Assembly (NCBI GenBank): GCA_949317995.1
Contig: OX439043.1
Span: 1 to 64,000, forward strand
Source of the DNA: Acholoe squamosa
Taxonomy: Eukaryota; Annelida; Polychaeta; Phyllodocida; Polynoidae
Direction: 5' to 3'
DNA length: 64,000 nucleotides
Every line of letters begins with the position of its first letter. Position 1 is the stretch's first letter. Position numbers and translations under genes: made by a program. The notes beneath the pieces are model-generated. The model ran no database searches. It was not told the origin of the DNA and saw only the letters and a program-made list of their open reading frames with translations. Below are positions 1 to 10,301 of the stretch, piece after piece.

Positions 1-3000
1 AACCCTAACCCTAACCCTAACCCTAACCCTAACCCTAACCCTAACCCTAACCCTAACCCTAACCCTAACCCTAACCCTAACCCTAACCCTAACCCTAACC
101 CTAACCCTAACCCTAACCCTAACCCTAACCCTAACCCTAACCCTAACCCTAACCCTAACCCTAACCCTAACCCTAACCCTAACCCTAACCCTAACCCCTA
201 ACCCTAACCCTAACCCTAACCCTAACCCTAACCCTAACCCTAACCTAACCCTAACCCTAACCCTAACCCTAACCCTAACCCTAACCCTAACCCTAACCTA
301 ACCCTAACCCTAACCCTAACCCTAACCCTAACCCCTAACCCTAACCCTAACCCTAACCCTAACCCTAACCCTAACCCTAACCCTAACCCTAACCCTAACC
401 CTAACCTAACCCTAACCCTAACCCTAACCCTAACCCTAACCCTAACCCTAACCCTAACCCTAACCCTAACCCTAACCCTAACCCTAACCCTAACCCTAAC
501 CCTAACCCTAACCCTAACCCTAACCCTAACCCTAACCCTAACCCTAACCCTAACCCTAACCCTAACCCTAACCCTAACCCTAACCCTAACCCTAACCCTA
601 ACCCTAACCCTAACCCTAACCCTAACCCTAACCCTAACCCTAACCCTAACCCTAACCCTAACCCTAACCCTAACCCTAACCCTAACCCTAACCCTAACCC
701 TAACCCTAACCCTAACCCTAACCCTAACCCTAACCCTAACCCTAACCCTAACCCTAACCCTAACCCTAACCCTAACCCTAACCCTAACCCTAACCCTAAC
801 CCTAACCCTAACCCTAACCCTAACCCTAACCCTAACCCTAACCCTAACCCTAACCCTAACCCTAACCCTAACCCTAACCCTAACCCTAACCCTAACCCTA
901 ACCCTAACCCTAACCCTAACCCTAACCCTAACCCTAACCCTAACCCTAACCCTAACCCTAACCCTAACCTAACCTAACCCTAACCCTAACCCTAACCCTA
1001 ACCCTAACCCTAACCCTAACCCTAACCCTAACCCTAACCCTAACCCTAACCCTAACCCTAACCCTAACCCTAACCCTAACCCTAACCCTAACCCTAACCC
1101 TAACCCTAACCCTAACCCTAACCCTAACCCTAACCCTAACCCTAACCCTAACCCTAACCCTAACCCTAACCCTAACCCTAACCCTAACCCTAACCCTAAC
1201 CCTAACCCTAACCCTAACCCTAACCCTAACCCTAACCCTAACCCTAACCCTAACCCTAACCCTAACCCTAACCCTAACCCTAACCCTAACCCTAACCCTA
1301 ACCCTAACCCTAACCCTAACCCTAACCCTAACCCTAACCCTAACCCTAACCCTAACCCTAACCCTAACCCTAACCCTAACCCTAACCCTAACCCTAACCC
1401 TAACCCTAACCCTAACCCTAACCCTAACCCTAACCCTAACCCTAACCCTAACCCTAACCCTAACCCTAACCCTAACCCTAACCCTAACCCTAACCCTAAC
1501 CCTAACCCTAACCCTAACCCTAACCCTAACCCTAACCCTAACCCTAACCCTAACCCTAACCCTAACCCTAACCCTAACCCTAACCCTAACCCTAACCCTA
1601 ACCCTAACCCTAACCCTAACCCTAACCCTAACCCTAACCCTAACCCTAACCCTAACCCTAACCCTAACCCTAACCCTAACCCTAACCCTAACCCTAACCC
1701 TAACCCTAACCCTAACCCTAACCCTAACCCTAACCCTAACCCTAACCCTAACCCTAACCCTAACCCTAACCCTAACCCTAACCCTAACCCTAACCCTAAC
1801 CCTAACCCTAACCCTAACCCTAACCCTAACCCTAACCCTAACCCTAACCCTAACCCTAACCCTAACCCTAACCCTAACCCTAACCCTAACCCTAACCCTA
1901 ACCCTAACCCTAACCCTAACCCTAACCCTAACCCTAACCCTAACCCTAACCCTAACCCTAACCCTAACCCTAACCCTAACCCTAACCCTAACCCTAACCC
2001 TAACCCTAACCCTAACCCTAACCCTAACCCTAACCCTAACCCTAACCCTAACCCTAACCCTAACCCTAACCCTAACCCTAACCCTAACCCTAACCCTAAC
2101 CCTAACCCTAACCCTAACCCTAACCCTAACCCTAACCCTAACCCTAACCCTAACCCTAACCCTAACCCTAACCCTAACCCTAACCCTAACCCTAACCCTA
2201 ACCCTAACCCTAACCCTAACCCTAACCCTAACCCTAACCCTAACCCTAACCCTAACCCTAACCCTAACCCTAACCCTAACCCTAACCCTAACCCTAACCC
2301 TAACCCTAACCCTAACCCTAACCCTAACCCTAACCCTAACCCTAACCCTAACCCTAACCCTAACCCTAACCCTAACCCTAACCCTAACCCTAACCCTAAC
2401 CCTAACCCTAACCCTAACCCTAACCCTAACCCTAACCCTAACCCTAACCCTAACCCTAACCCTAACCCTAACCCTAACCCTAACCCTAACCCTAACCCTA
2501 ACCCTAACCCTAACCCTAACCCTAACCCTAACCCTAACCCTAACCCTAACCCTAACCCTAACCCTAACCCTAACCCTAACCCTAACCCTAACCCTAACCC
2601 TAACCCTAACCCTAACCCTAACCCTAACCCTAACCCTAACCCTAACCCTAACCCTAACCCTAACCCTAACCCTAACCCTAACCCTAACCCTAACCCTAAC
2701 CCTAACCCTAACCCTAACCCTAACCCTAACCCTAACCCTAACCCTAACCCTAACCCTAACCCTAACCCTAACCCTAACCCTAACCCTAACCCTAACCCTA
2801 ACCCTAACCCTAACCCTAACCCTAACCCTAACCCTAACCCTAACCCTAACCCTAACCCTAACCCTAACCCTAACCCTAACCCTAACCCTAACCCTAACCC
2901 TAACCCTAACCCTAACCCTAACCCTAACCCTAACCCTAACCCTAACCCTAACCCTAACCCTAACCCTAACCCTAACCCTAACCCTAACCCTAACCCTAAC

Positions 3001-5360
3001 CCTAACCCTAACCCTAACCCTAACCCTAACCCTAACCCTAACCCTAACCCTAACCCTAACCCTAACCCTAACCCTAACCCTAACCCTAACCCTAACCCTA
3101 ACCCTAACCCTAACCCTAACCCTAACCCTAACCCTAACCCTAACCCTAACCCTAACCCTAACCCTAACCCTAACCCTAACCCTAACCCTAACCCTAACCC
3201 TAACCCTAACCCTAACCCTAACCCTAACCCTAACCCTAACCCTAACCCTAACCCTAACCCTAACCCTAACCCTAACCCTAACCCTAACCCTAACCCTAAC
3301 CCTAACCCTAACCCTAACCCTAACCCTAACCCTAACCCTAACCCTAACCCTAACCCTAACCCTAACCCTAACCCTAACCCTAACCCTAACCCTAACCCTA
3401 ACCCTAACCCTAACCCTAACCCTAACCCTAACCCTAACCCTAACCCTAACCCTAACCCTAACCCTAACCCTAACCCTAACCCTAACCCTAACCCTAACCC
3501 TAACCCTAACCCTAACCCTAACCCTAACCCTAACCCTAACCCTAACCCTAACCCTAACCCTAACCCTAACCCTAACCCTAACCCTAACCCTAACCCTAAC
3601 CCTAACCCTAACCCTAACCCTAACCCTAACCCTAACCCTAACCCTAACCCTAACCCTAACCCTAACCCTAACCCTAACCCTAACCCTAACCCTAACCCTA
3701 ACCCTAACCCTAACCCTAACCCTAACCCTAACCCTAACCCTAACCCTAACCCTAACCCTAACCCTAACCCTAACCCTAACCCTAACCCTAACCCTAACCC
3801 TAACCCTAACCCTAACCCTAACCCTAACCCTAACCCTAACCCTAACCCTAACCCTAACCCTAACCCTAACCCTAACCCTAACCCTAACCCTAACCCTAAC
3901 CCTAACCCTAACCCTAACCCTAACCCTAACCCTAACCCTAACCCTAACCCTAACCCTAACCCTAACCCTAACCCTAACCCTAACCCTAACCCTAACCTAA
4001 CCCTAACCCTAACCCTAACCCTAACCCTAACCCTAACCCTAACCCTAACCCTAACCCTAACCCTAACCCTAACCCTAACCCTAACCCTAACCCTAACCCT
4101 AACCCTAACCCTAACCCTAACCCTAACCCTAACCCTAACCCTAACCCTAACCCTAACCCTAACCCTAACCCTAACCCTAACCCTAACCCTAACCCTAACC
4201 CTAACCCTAACCCTAACCCTAACCCTAACCCTAACCCTAACCCTAACCCTAACCCTAACCCTAACCCTAACCCTAACCCTAACCCTAACCCTAACCCTAA
4301 CCCTAACCCTAACCCTAACCCTAACCCTAACCCTAACCCTAACCCTAACCCTAACCCTAACCCTAACCCTAACCCTAACCCTAACCCTAACCCTAACCCT
4401 AACCCTAACCCTAACCCTAACCCTAACCCTAACCCTAACCCTAACCCTAACCCTAACCCTAACCCTAACCCTAACCCTAACCCTAACCCTAACCCTAACC
4501 CTAACCCTAACCCTAACCCTAACCCTAACCCTAACCCTAACCCTAACCCTAACCCTAACCCTAACCCTAACCCTAACCCTAACCCTAACCCTAACCCTAA
4601 CCCTAACCCTAACCCTAACCCTAACCCTAACCCTAACCCTAACCCTAACCCTAACCCTAACCCTAACCCTAACCCTAACCCTAACCCTAACCCTAACCCT
4701 AACCCTAACCCTAACCCTAACCCTAACCCTAACCCTAACCCTAACCCTAACCCTAACCCTAACCCTAACCCTAACCCTAACCCTAACCCTAACCCTAACC
4801 CTAACCCTAACCCTAACCCTAACCCTAACCCTAACCCTAACCCTAACCCTAACCCTAACCCTAACCCTAACCCTAACCCTAACCCTAACCCTAACCCTAA
4901 CCCTAACCCTAACCCTAACCCTAACCCTAACCCTAACCCTAACCCTAACCCTAACCCTAACCCTAACCCTAACCCTAACCCTAACCCTAACCCTAACCCT
5001 AACCCTAACCCTAACCCTAACCCTAACCCTAACCCTAACCCTAACCCTAACCCTAACCCTAACCCTAACCCTAACCCTAACCCTAACCCTAACCCTAACC
5101 CTAACCCTAACCCTAACCCTAACCCTAACCCTAACCCTAACCCTAACCCTAACCCTAACCCTAACCCTAACCCTAACCCTAACCCTAACCCTAACCCTAA
5201 CCCTAACCCTAACCCTAACCCTAACCCTAACCCTAACCCTAACCCTAACCCTAACCCTAACCCTAACCCTAACCCTAACCCTAACCCTAACCCTAACCCT
5301 AACCCTAACCCTAACCCTAACCCTAACCCTAACCCTAACCCTAACCCTAACCCTAACCCT
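1..5360. repeat. Telomeric repeat array (AACCCT)n
   Basis: About 890 tandem copies of AACCCT, the C-rich strand of TTAGGG, run without any other sequence to position 5360. Rare variants occur: an extra C near 195 and 334, and pentamers (CCTAA) near 243, 297, 405, 968-974 and 3996. The orientation fits a left chromosome end. The alternative is a viral telomere-like terminal array, as some herpesviruses carry, but 5.4 kb of near-perfect repeat fits a real telomere better. Long open frames on the minus strand here are just the repeat read as Gly-Leu. Confidence 0.97.
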
Positions 5361-6192
5361 CTCAACGATGTACTTTATGACACTTCCTTATGTTTGTGTA
5401 TGATTGACAGGCTTATTAACCAATCAAAATAAAGCTTATTAGTCTAATTTGCATATTAACAATTCATTTCAGAATAAAAGAGTAATTTTGATTGCTAAAA
5501 ACAACAGTTTTAAGGTAAATTTGACCTTAGCTGCATGTTGTTTGGCAGCTACATAGCCGGCTGAGCAACATGAGTCATCGCGTCCCCGTCCCTTTTGCCG
5601 CCCTTTCCTACCCGAACCTAGGTGCCTCGTCAAAAACCATTAACCCAGTTCCGGTCCGCCTGAAGGGGGAGGGGGGGGTGGTAGGACCCGTCATGGAAAG
5701 TTTTCCCTTATCGAAACACGTGGTGTGTTTTTCCCGCCCGACTGTTATAGATAAAAATGTTAGGGGTATTTCCCAGGGTCCTGTAGTGAAATGTTCTATA
5801 TGGCTAACACTGTAAGGTTATTGTCGCCCGGGCTGCTTTATTAATGGCGGTTCATTAACATGTTTTTACACAAAACTTTTACGCACATGCGCAGTCGCTT
5901 AGCCACTGGCGCACAATTCAATAGACTTCCCCATTGTACAGCCCTGCTTGTGTCATCGTGCCTTTAAACTTGATATTTCTTACGCTGGGACGCCCAATAA
6001 AGCTTACTTCAGTTTCAGGGTATTTTTTTTGTTTGAACAATTCTACCATTCTTAGTTACCTTACAACGAGCCCCTAAAAAGGGCTAATATAGACCTCGTG
6101 AGTGGCTTAATTAGCATTCACCTGACCCAATTAAGCACTTAACCAAAAAGAAGTACTTTAAAGTTGAGTTTGTTTCACTTTCCAAGTCTTCT
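5361..6192. other. Telomere-proximal flank, no gene seen
   Basis: The telomere array stops abruptly after CCCT at 5360. The following 830 bp hold no convincing gene. They contain the first copy of a direct repeat (5780-5967) and a block at about 6060-6190 that matches, inverted, about 60690-60800 (shared stretch around TAAGCACTTAACC and AAGTACTTTAAAGTT). An 81-codon open frame at 5570-5815 runs into the repeat and has no features of a gene. Confidence 0.6.
5780..5967. repeat. Direct repeat, copy 1
   Basis: This block starts at CCTGTAGTGAAATG, runs through GGCTAACACTGTAAGG and ACATGCGCAGTC, and ends near GTGCCTTTAAAC. It recurs in the same orientation at 7601-7925 just upstream of the gene at 7968. 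A related piece, GGGGTATTTCCC next to a TTATAGATA, also occurs near 5750 and 6612. The repeat may be duplicated promoter DNA. Confidence 0.8.
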
Positions 6193-6590
6193 GAAGTTAG
6201 GATTTATCTTTACCCCCCACGCTGCCCCTCCCCCTCTTGCAAACATGAATTGGGGGTCTTCCCACTGTAGTGTTTGCGTTTGCGTTTGCGTTTGCGTTTG
6301 CGTTTGCGCTCGATAATTTATAAAATCCCTTTTATATATGTATACCCCCCATATAAACTACTAGCCGCAAACGCAAACGCAAACGCAAACGCCAATACTA
6401 CAGTGGGAAGACCCCTAATTCATGTTTGCAAGAGGGGGAGGGGCAGCGTGGGGGGTAAAAATGCTGTTGCTATGGTAACAGTGGTAAAAGGTCAGTGGGT
6501 GTAGTGACCATGGTAACCAAAGGCCCGCCTTATTTACAGTCAACTAAATTATGTTTTAGTACATCGCTATCATCCTTGTAACATGGCAAA
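6193..6590. repeat. Hairpin element type 1, left copy (GTTTGC/GCAAAC arms)
   Basis: A long imperfect palindrome occupies about 6210-6458: the left arm contains a tract of GCGTTT hexamers, the right arm the complementary CAAACG tract, and the loop is about 55 bp and AT-rich. The arms carry the conserved block CTTGCAAACATGAATT and its complement. Together with flanking DNA to about 6590 it is repeated in inverted orientation at about 60985-61384. It resembles a MITE-like foldback element. No coding capacity is evident. Confidence 0.85.
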
Positions 6591-6786
6591 ATATACTTAA
6601 TGAAACAGTGTTATAGATAAGAAAGTGAGGGGTATTTCCCTGGGTCGCTTGGTACGCCCGGGGGTTTTCCCGCCCGGCTACTATAGAACCGCTTGAAAAG
6701 GGTTGTGATGTGGGTTTTTTTCAATGATTTCGTGTAATGTAGCATAGCTGTTTTCCCTTTTCAGTTTCATGTTCTTTTAGTTTTCC

Positions 6787-6793
6787 TATATAA
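6787..6793 (+). promoter_or_regulatory. Candidate TATA box for the gene at 6876
   Basis: TATATAA-like sequence (CCTATATAATCCC) lies 83 bp upstream of the ATG. The 5' leader would be about 50-60 nt if initiation occurs 25-30 bp downstream. This is motif evidence only. Confidence 0.45.
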
Positions 6794-6875
6794 TCCCATT
6801 TCATTGTCATTCTGTTCCACACTTCTCAAGAAGTAGTTACACTGTTCAAATCAACGCGTTTAGGCTTTGTGCAAA

Positions 6876-7550
6876 ATGGCTGAAGAACCTACACTACCCG
6901 TTTTATTATCTCAGGAAGCTGTAAAAGCCTCTTCCAACCTGGTGGTGAAAAGTAACCTTTTTTGGGTTGTAGAAAAACTGCTCTCTTTAAAAACCCGGGA
7001 GGAGCGTGTGGAGTATATAAAAACTAAGAAGTACAGTGACTCTCTTTCTCCAGTTACCAAGGATTTTTTGGACAGTGCAATGGAGTTGGAGCGTCAACAT
7101 TTTTACTTCATGCACAAGTTACTACCGGTGATTGGCATAATTAAGCCAGAGGATAAACCCCACGATTACTCCAAGGACGACTTATATAAACTGATCCTTT
7201 CCATTAAATGGACCTCGGGAATGAAACTCGGTGAAAAGTTCGATAAACTGTATGATGAGGAAGTGGAACGGCACTATAGAATGGAGGCACACCATCCAGA
7301 ACATGAAAAGGTAACAAAAAAAGAGTGTAGTGAAGCAGACATAAAAGAAATGTCCGCTGACCGCTTAGGTCGCAATCTACAGTTTGGAATGACCGGCCGT
7401 GTAGACCATGCTACAATGAAAAAATTCCCTCCAAAATTCTGTGGCAAAAACAATGAAGCTAAAACAGCTTTATACTGGAGGGAGGTGGCAAAACACGAAG
7501 CAGATGCTGTACGTGTTTTCAACTCTGTTTTCCGTTTTTCCACAAAATAA
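6876..7550 (+). CDS. DUF5662-like metal-binding protein
   Basis: A 224-residue protein; I chose the ATG at 6876 because the longer open frame begins with TTG. It has a histidine-rich pattern resembling the DUF5662 family: H75 and H80 in an amphipathic helix, HDYSK at 96-100, then an H-x5-HHPEH motif at 133-143. Family members are small all-helical proteins found in large DNA viruses and phages, and the His/Asp spacing suggests an HD-like metal site; their reaction is not established. The C-terminal third (about 145-224) is basic and unassigned. It is the first gene inside the telomere flank and is preceded by a candidate TATA box. There is no signal peptide or membrane segment, so it is probably cytosolic or nuclear. 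The family call rests on motif spacing only. Confidence 0.6.
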   Translation: MAEEPTLPVLLSQEAVKASSNLVVKSNLFWVVEKLLSLKTREERVEYIKTKKYSDSLSPVTKDFLDSAMELERQHFYFMHKLLPVIGIIKPEDKPHDYSKDDLYKLILSIKWTSGMKLGEKFDKLYDEEVERHYRMEAHHPEHEKVTKKECSEADIKEMSADRLGRNLQFGMTGRVDHATMKKFPPKFCGKNNEAKTALYWREVAKHEADAVRVFNSVFRFSTK

Positions 7551-7600
7551 TTGAACTTCTACTTATCAAAAAAACAATTAAGGTTATTACTGTAATCACT

Positions 7601-7925
7601 CCTGTAGTGAAATGTTCTATACGGCACATGGCTATTGTATTATTGACCAACGGGAGGCATCCCTGGCATAAACTGCGGAGTTGGGGGCTAAAGGTGTTAG
7701 TTATAGTGAAGTCGGGGTCTAATGGCGGCCCCCAGCTGATAATGGCTATGTCAGCTATATGGCTAACACTGTAAGGTTATTGTCGCCCGGGCTGCTTAAT
7801 TAACGGTGGTTCATTAACATGTTTTTACACAAGAGTTTTGCGCACATGCGCAGTCCCTTAGTCACTGGCGCACTATTTAATAGACCTCCCCATTGCACAG
7901 CCCTGTCTGTGTCATTGTGCCTTTG
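7601..7925. repeat. Direct repeat, copy 2, with internal insertion
   Basis: Second copy of the repeat at 5780-5967. It is interrupted after AAATGTTCTAT by about 135 bp of unrelated sequence (about 7621-7754), then resumes at TATATGGCTAACAC. It ends 40 bp before the ATG of the next gene, and its TATTTAATA (about 7873-7881) could serve as a TATA-like element. In copy 1 the matching stretch is altered to AATTCAATA. Confidence 0.8.
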
Positions 7926-7967
7926 CCTGGCAACGGACTATTCACATAGTTTTCTTAAACAACTGAA

Positions 7968-8432
7968 ATGGGTCGCAAAGTAAAGTGTACAAGCGGATAT
8001 TGGCTGTTTATAACAGCCGGCAAAAGAGACGGATTTAACCAAAGTGTGTGTGACATAACTTGGCAAAAACTGCAAGAAGAAGAAAAGAAAGTTTGGAAAA
8101 ATGTGGCGGCACTTAGAAAACAAGGACGTGAAGTAGATGAGCCGCTGTTGAAAGGAAATGTGTTGTCTTTGCTGATTGAGAGCAACACCGCCTATTTAAC
8201 AGCTGTTACGAACAGTGCTCCTGTAAAAAATTTTGGTGGCGGGTTTGGCCCAGGACCAACTCGTTGCCTTAATAAGAAGCCGACCAGTTACTTTAACAGC
8301 TTATGTGAAAGCACGTATACACAATGCAAAATTGACAATGGTGACAACGAAGTGGAGTTAGAGGAGTACATACAAGCAGTAGAGGATAGTGTGGGGAAAA
8401 ACTATTGGCTAACAGGAAAAACGGATTACTAG
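7968..8432 (+). CDS. Small basic protein with HMG-box-like N-terminus
   Basis: A 154-residue protein starting at an ATG 40 bp after a duplicated upstream block. Residues 10-52 (GYWLFIT, then DITWQKLQEEEKKVWKNVAA) resemble the aromatic and W/K pattern of an HMG box: a G/A-Y-hydrophobic start, a tryptophan, and an EEK-W-A helix. If correct it would bind DNA, for example as a transcription or packaging factor. The second half has a glycine-rich stretch (FGGGFGPGP, about 85-93) and an acidic segment (about 125-137). No membrane segment is seen. The HMG resemblance is weak, so the protein could equally be an unrelated viral protein. Confidence 0.55.
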   Translation: MGRKVKCTSGYWLFITAGKRDGFNQSVCDITWQKLQEEEKKVWKNVAALRKQGREVDEPLLKGNVLSLLIESNTAYLTAVTNSAPVKNFGGGFGPGPTRCLNKKPTSYFNSLCESTYTQCKIDNGDNEVELEEYIQAVEDSVGKNYWLTGKTDY

Positions 8433-8782
8433 TCCCACCTATTCTCTACTGCTCGAACAATTGACATGGGAGTTTTAAACCAACTGACCCTGACTATGTT
8501 GGCGTAAAACTAACTAAACTTTTACATTTTTGGTGGTTGACATGTTTCATAGTGCTATGATATGTAGTGCTAAGACCTTTATCTTATTGTCGCCAAGTGT
8601 GTTGCTTAGCCAGAGAGGTTTATTTACATAAAATCCCCTTCCTGTATCAACCGGGTCAGTGCCGGGCGTGTTATCTGATACATTCAAGCGAAACTCACCC
8701 ACTCCCACAGCCGTTTCTTTGTTTATCGGTACACTTCCATAGTCTGTCTGTGCCTGCTGAAGGAGTTAGCCTGGATACTAAT

Positions 8783-9355
8783 ATGGACCAATATTCTTTT
8801 AAAACCTTTGAACTTTTGTACTCAAAGAAGACGGATTGTGAAGACACGGAGAGCGTAGTCTCTGATATCGATGATGTTTACGACATAAAACTCAGGCATC
8901 TTATGGTACGTGATATGAGATTCGATGGTATTATGGATCGATTGAATTGTCTGTTGAAGCACGAGGACAAAAACCAGGAACACTTCAGGCAAATAGCTGG
9001 TCAGTGGCTAAAGTTATTGACTATTAATGCCACACTCTTCAAGAGACAATTTTATTTTGAATTTACTAAAGGAGAGCCGGAGCCAGTCGAGTGTAAGGAT
9101 TACTATACAGAATACCTACTGGCCCTTTATGAAAAGACGCCTGGACAGAAGTCTTTTCAAGTCATCCAAAAGCTGGCGGATATATGGAGAGACATTCAGC
9201 TGATCAACGCAAAACTACCTACCAAACTTCATTTCAGCGCACGGATTGCAACCACAGTTGAAATGACATTTATGTACCGATCGCTTGTGGTTTCACCTAT
9301 TAATTTGATTCTTTTAGCTGCTCCACCACCCAATCCGCCGTTTCAAATCATTTAG
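8783..9355 (+). CDS. Hypothetical protein, 190 aa
   Basis: The open frame extends upstream to 8567 without an ATG codon at its start. The ATG at 8783 begins a sensible protein with an acidic patch (KKTDCEDTESVVSDIDDVYD, about 16-35). The rest is mostly helical and has a short hydrophobic proline-rich end (LLAAPPPNPPFQII). I recognise no domain. It sits between two other small plus-strand genes in the telomere-proximal block. That block looks like an accessory region of host-interaction genes, which is only a guess from position. Confidence 0.6.
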   Translation: MDQYSFKTFELLYSKKTDCEDTESVVSDIDDVYDIKLRHLMVRDMRFDGIMDRLNCLLKHEDKNQEHFRQIAGQWLKLLTINATLFKRQFYFEFTKGEPEPVECKDYYTEYLLALYEKTPGQKSFQVIQKLADIWRDIQLINAKLPTKLHFSARIATTVEMTFMYRSLVVSPINLILLAAPPPNPPFQII

Positions 9356-10301
9356 GATTTCTGTTTAAGGCTACAGTTGTTTCTCTCCGTAATTCAGTAT
9401 ACTATGTACATGGTAGTATATTCAGTGTTGTCTATGTAGTAACAGGTATTATGATTAGCTGTTGTAGTGAAGATCAAACATTGTTGATCACAGGTTAATG
9501 AAAGTAGCAAATAACATGCATGTAAACTGTTACCCTTTGTACAGTATGGAGTGCACATTGAATGTACTGAAAAGTTTAGCTGAATACTCATCATTGTAGA
9601 TGTAAGACTGCTTAAGGCTACAGAAAAAATGAAGGTTTGCATTTGGGTTAAGGGTGCACTAATTGTTATCTTTATGTGCAATGCAGTTCTTAACACCGGT
9701 TTCATAGTCATTAGAGGCTTGTGCAGCTACGGCTAGGTTAGAAAAATAAAGTAGAGACGTTGAAAAGCATTTGTTTCTTTTTCTGTCCATTAACTATACC
9801 GGATTTTTTAAAGTCGATTAATTATTACAACATCAAATGAAAAAGGAAGCGCAGGGGAGTTACTAACGACACTGAATTAGGTAGGGTGTGTGTGTGTCAC
9901 TTTTGGACAACGATACATACGTACATACTAGTATAGGGTGAGGGTAGAACTTAACAATTCTTAGAATGAATGTTAGTACAAGTGAAACTATTAGACTACA
10001 TCAACTTTCATTTAGCTTACAACAGAACAGAAATGGGAACTGAAGAGAAGCATGCATTTATACATTACCATTTTTAAAATGGGTGTCTACTACTGAACTC
10101 CCCCACGCTTCCAATTGTATTGGGACGCAGTTTATCTTATATATTCATGTCTTTTGCACCAACCACAGATGTGGTGTTTAAGGAAAATAAATTAAAAAAA
10201 ACCAGGTTAATTGCAAAATGACACCGTGAGCCCTCAGGTAGAAAATAAAACTGCATATCAGTTAGGTAATTTAGCTAAATCTAAACTATTGATTTGTATT
10301 A
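9356..10301. other. Intergenic region, no gene seen
   Basis: About 945 bp of AT-rich DNA lie between two convergent genes. An AATAAA near 9746 could be the polyadenylation signal of the upstream gene. A 105-codon minus-strand frame at 9394-9711 has no recognisable features and I do not call it. Confidence 0.5.

Noticed and set aside
3992-5365. 457-codon minus-strand frame of alternating Gly-Leu
   Set aside because: It is telomere repeat translated in frame; no gene features.
6274-6504. 76-codon frame with Leu-Arg and Asn-Ala repeats
   Set aside because: Entirely within the hairpin hexamer tracts.
7274-7543. 89-codon minus-strand frame opposite the DUF5662 gene
   Set aside because: Antisense shadow of a better-supported frame.
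9394-9711. 105-codon minus-strand frame in the 9.4-10.3 kb gap
   Set aside because: No promoter, domain or compositional support; AT-rich spacer.
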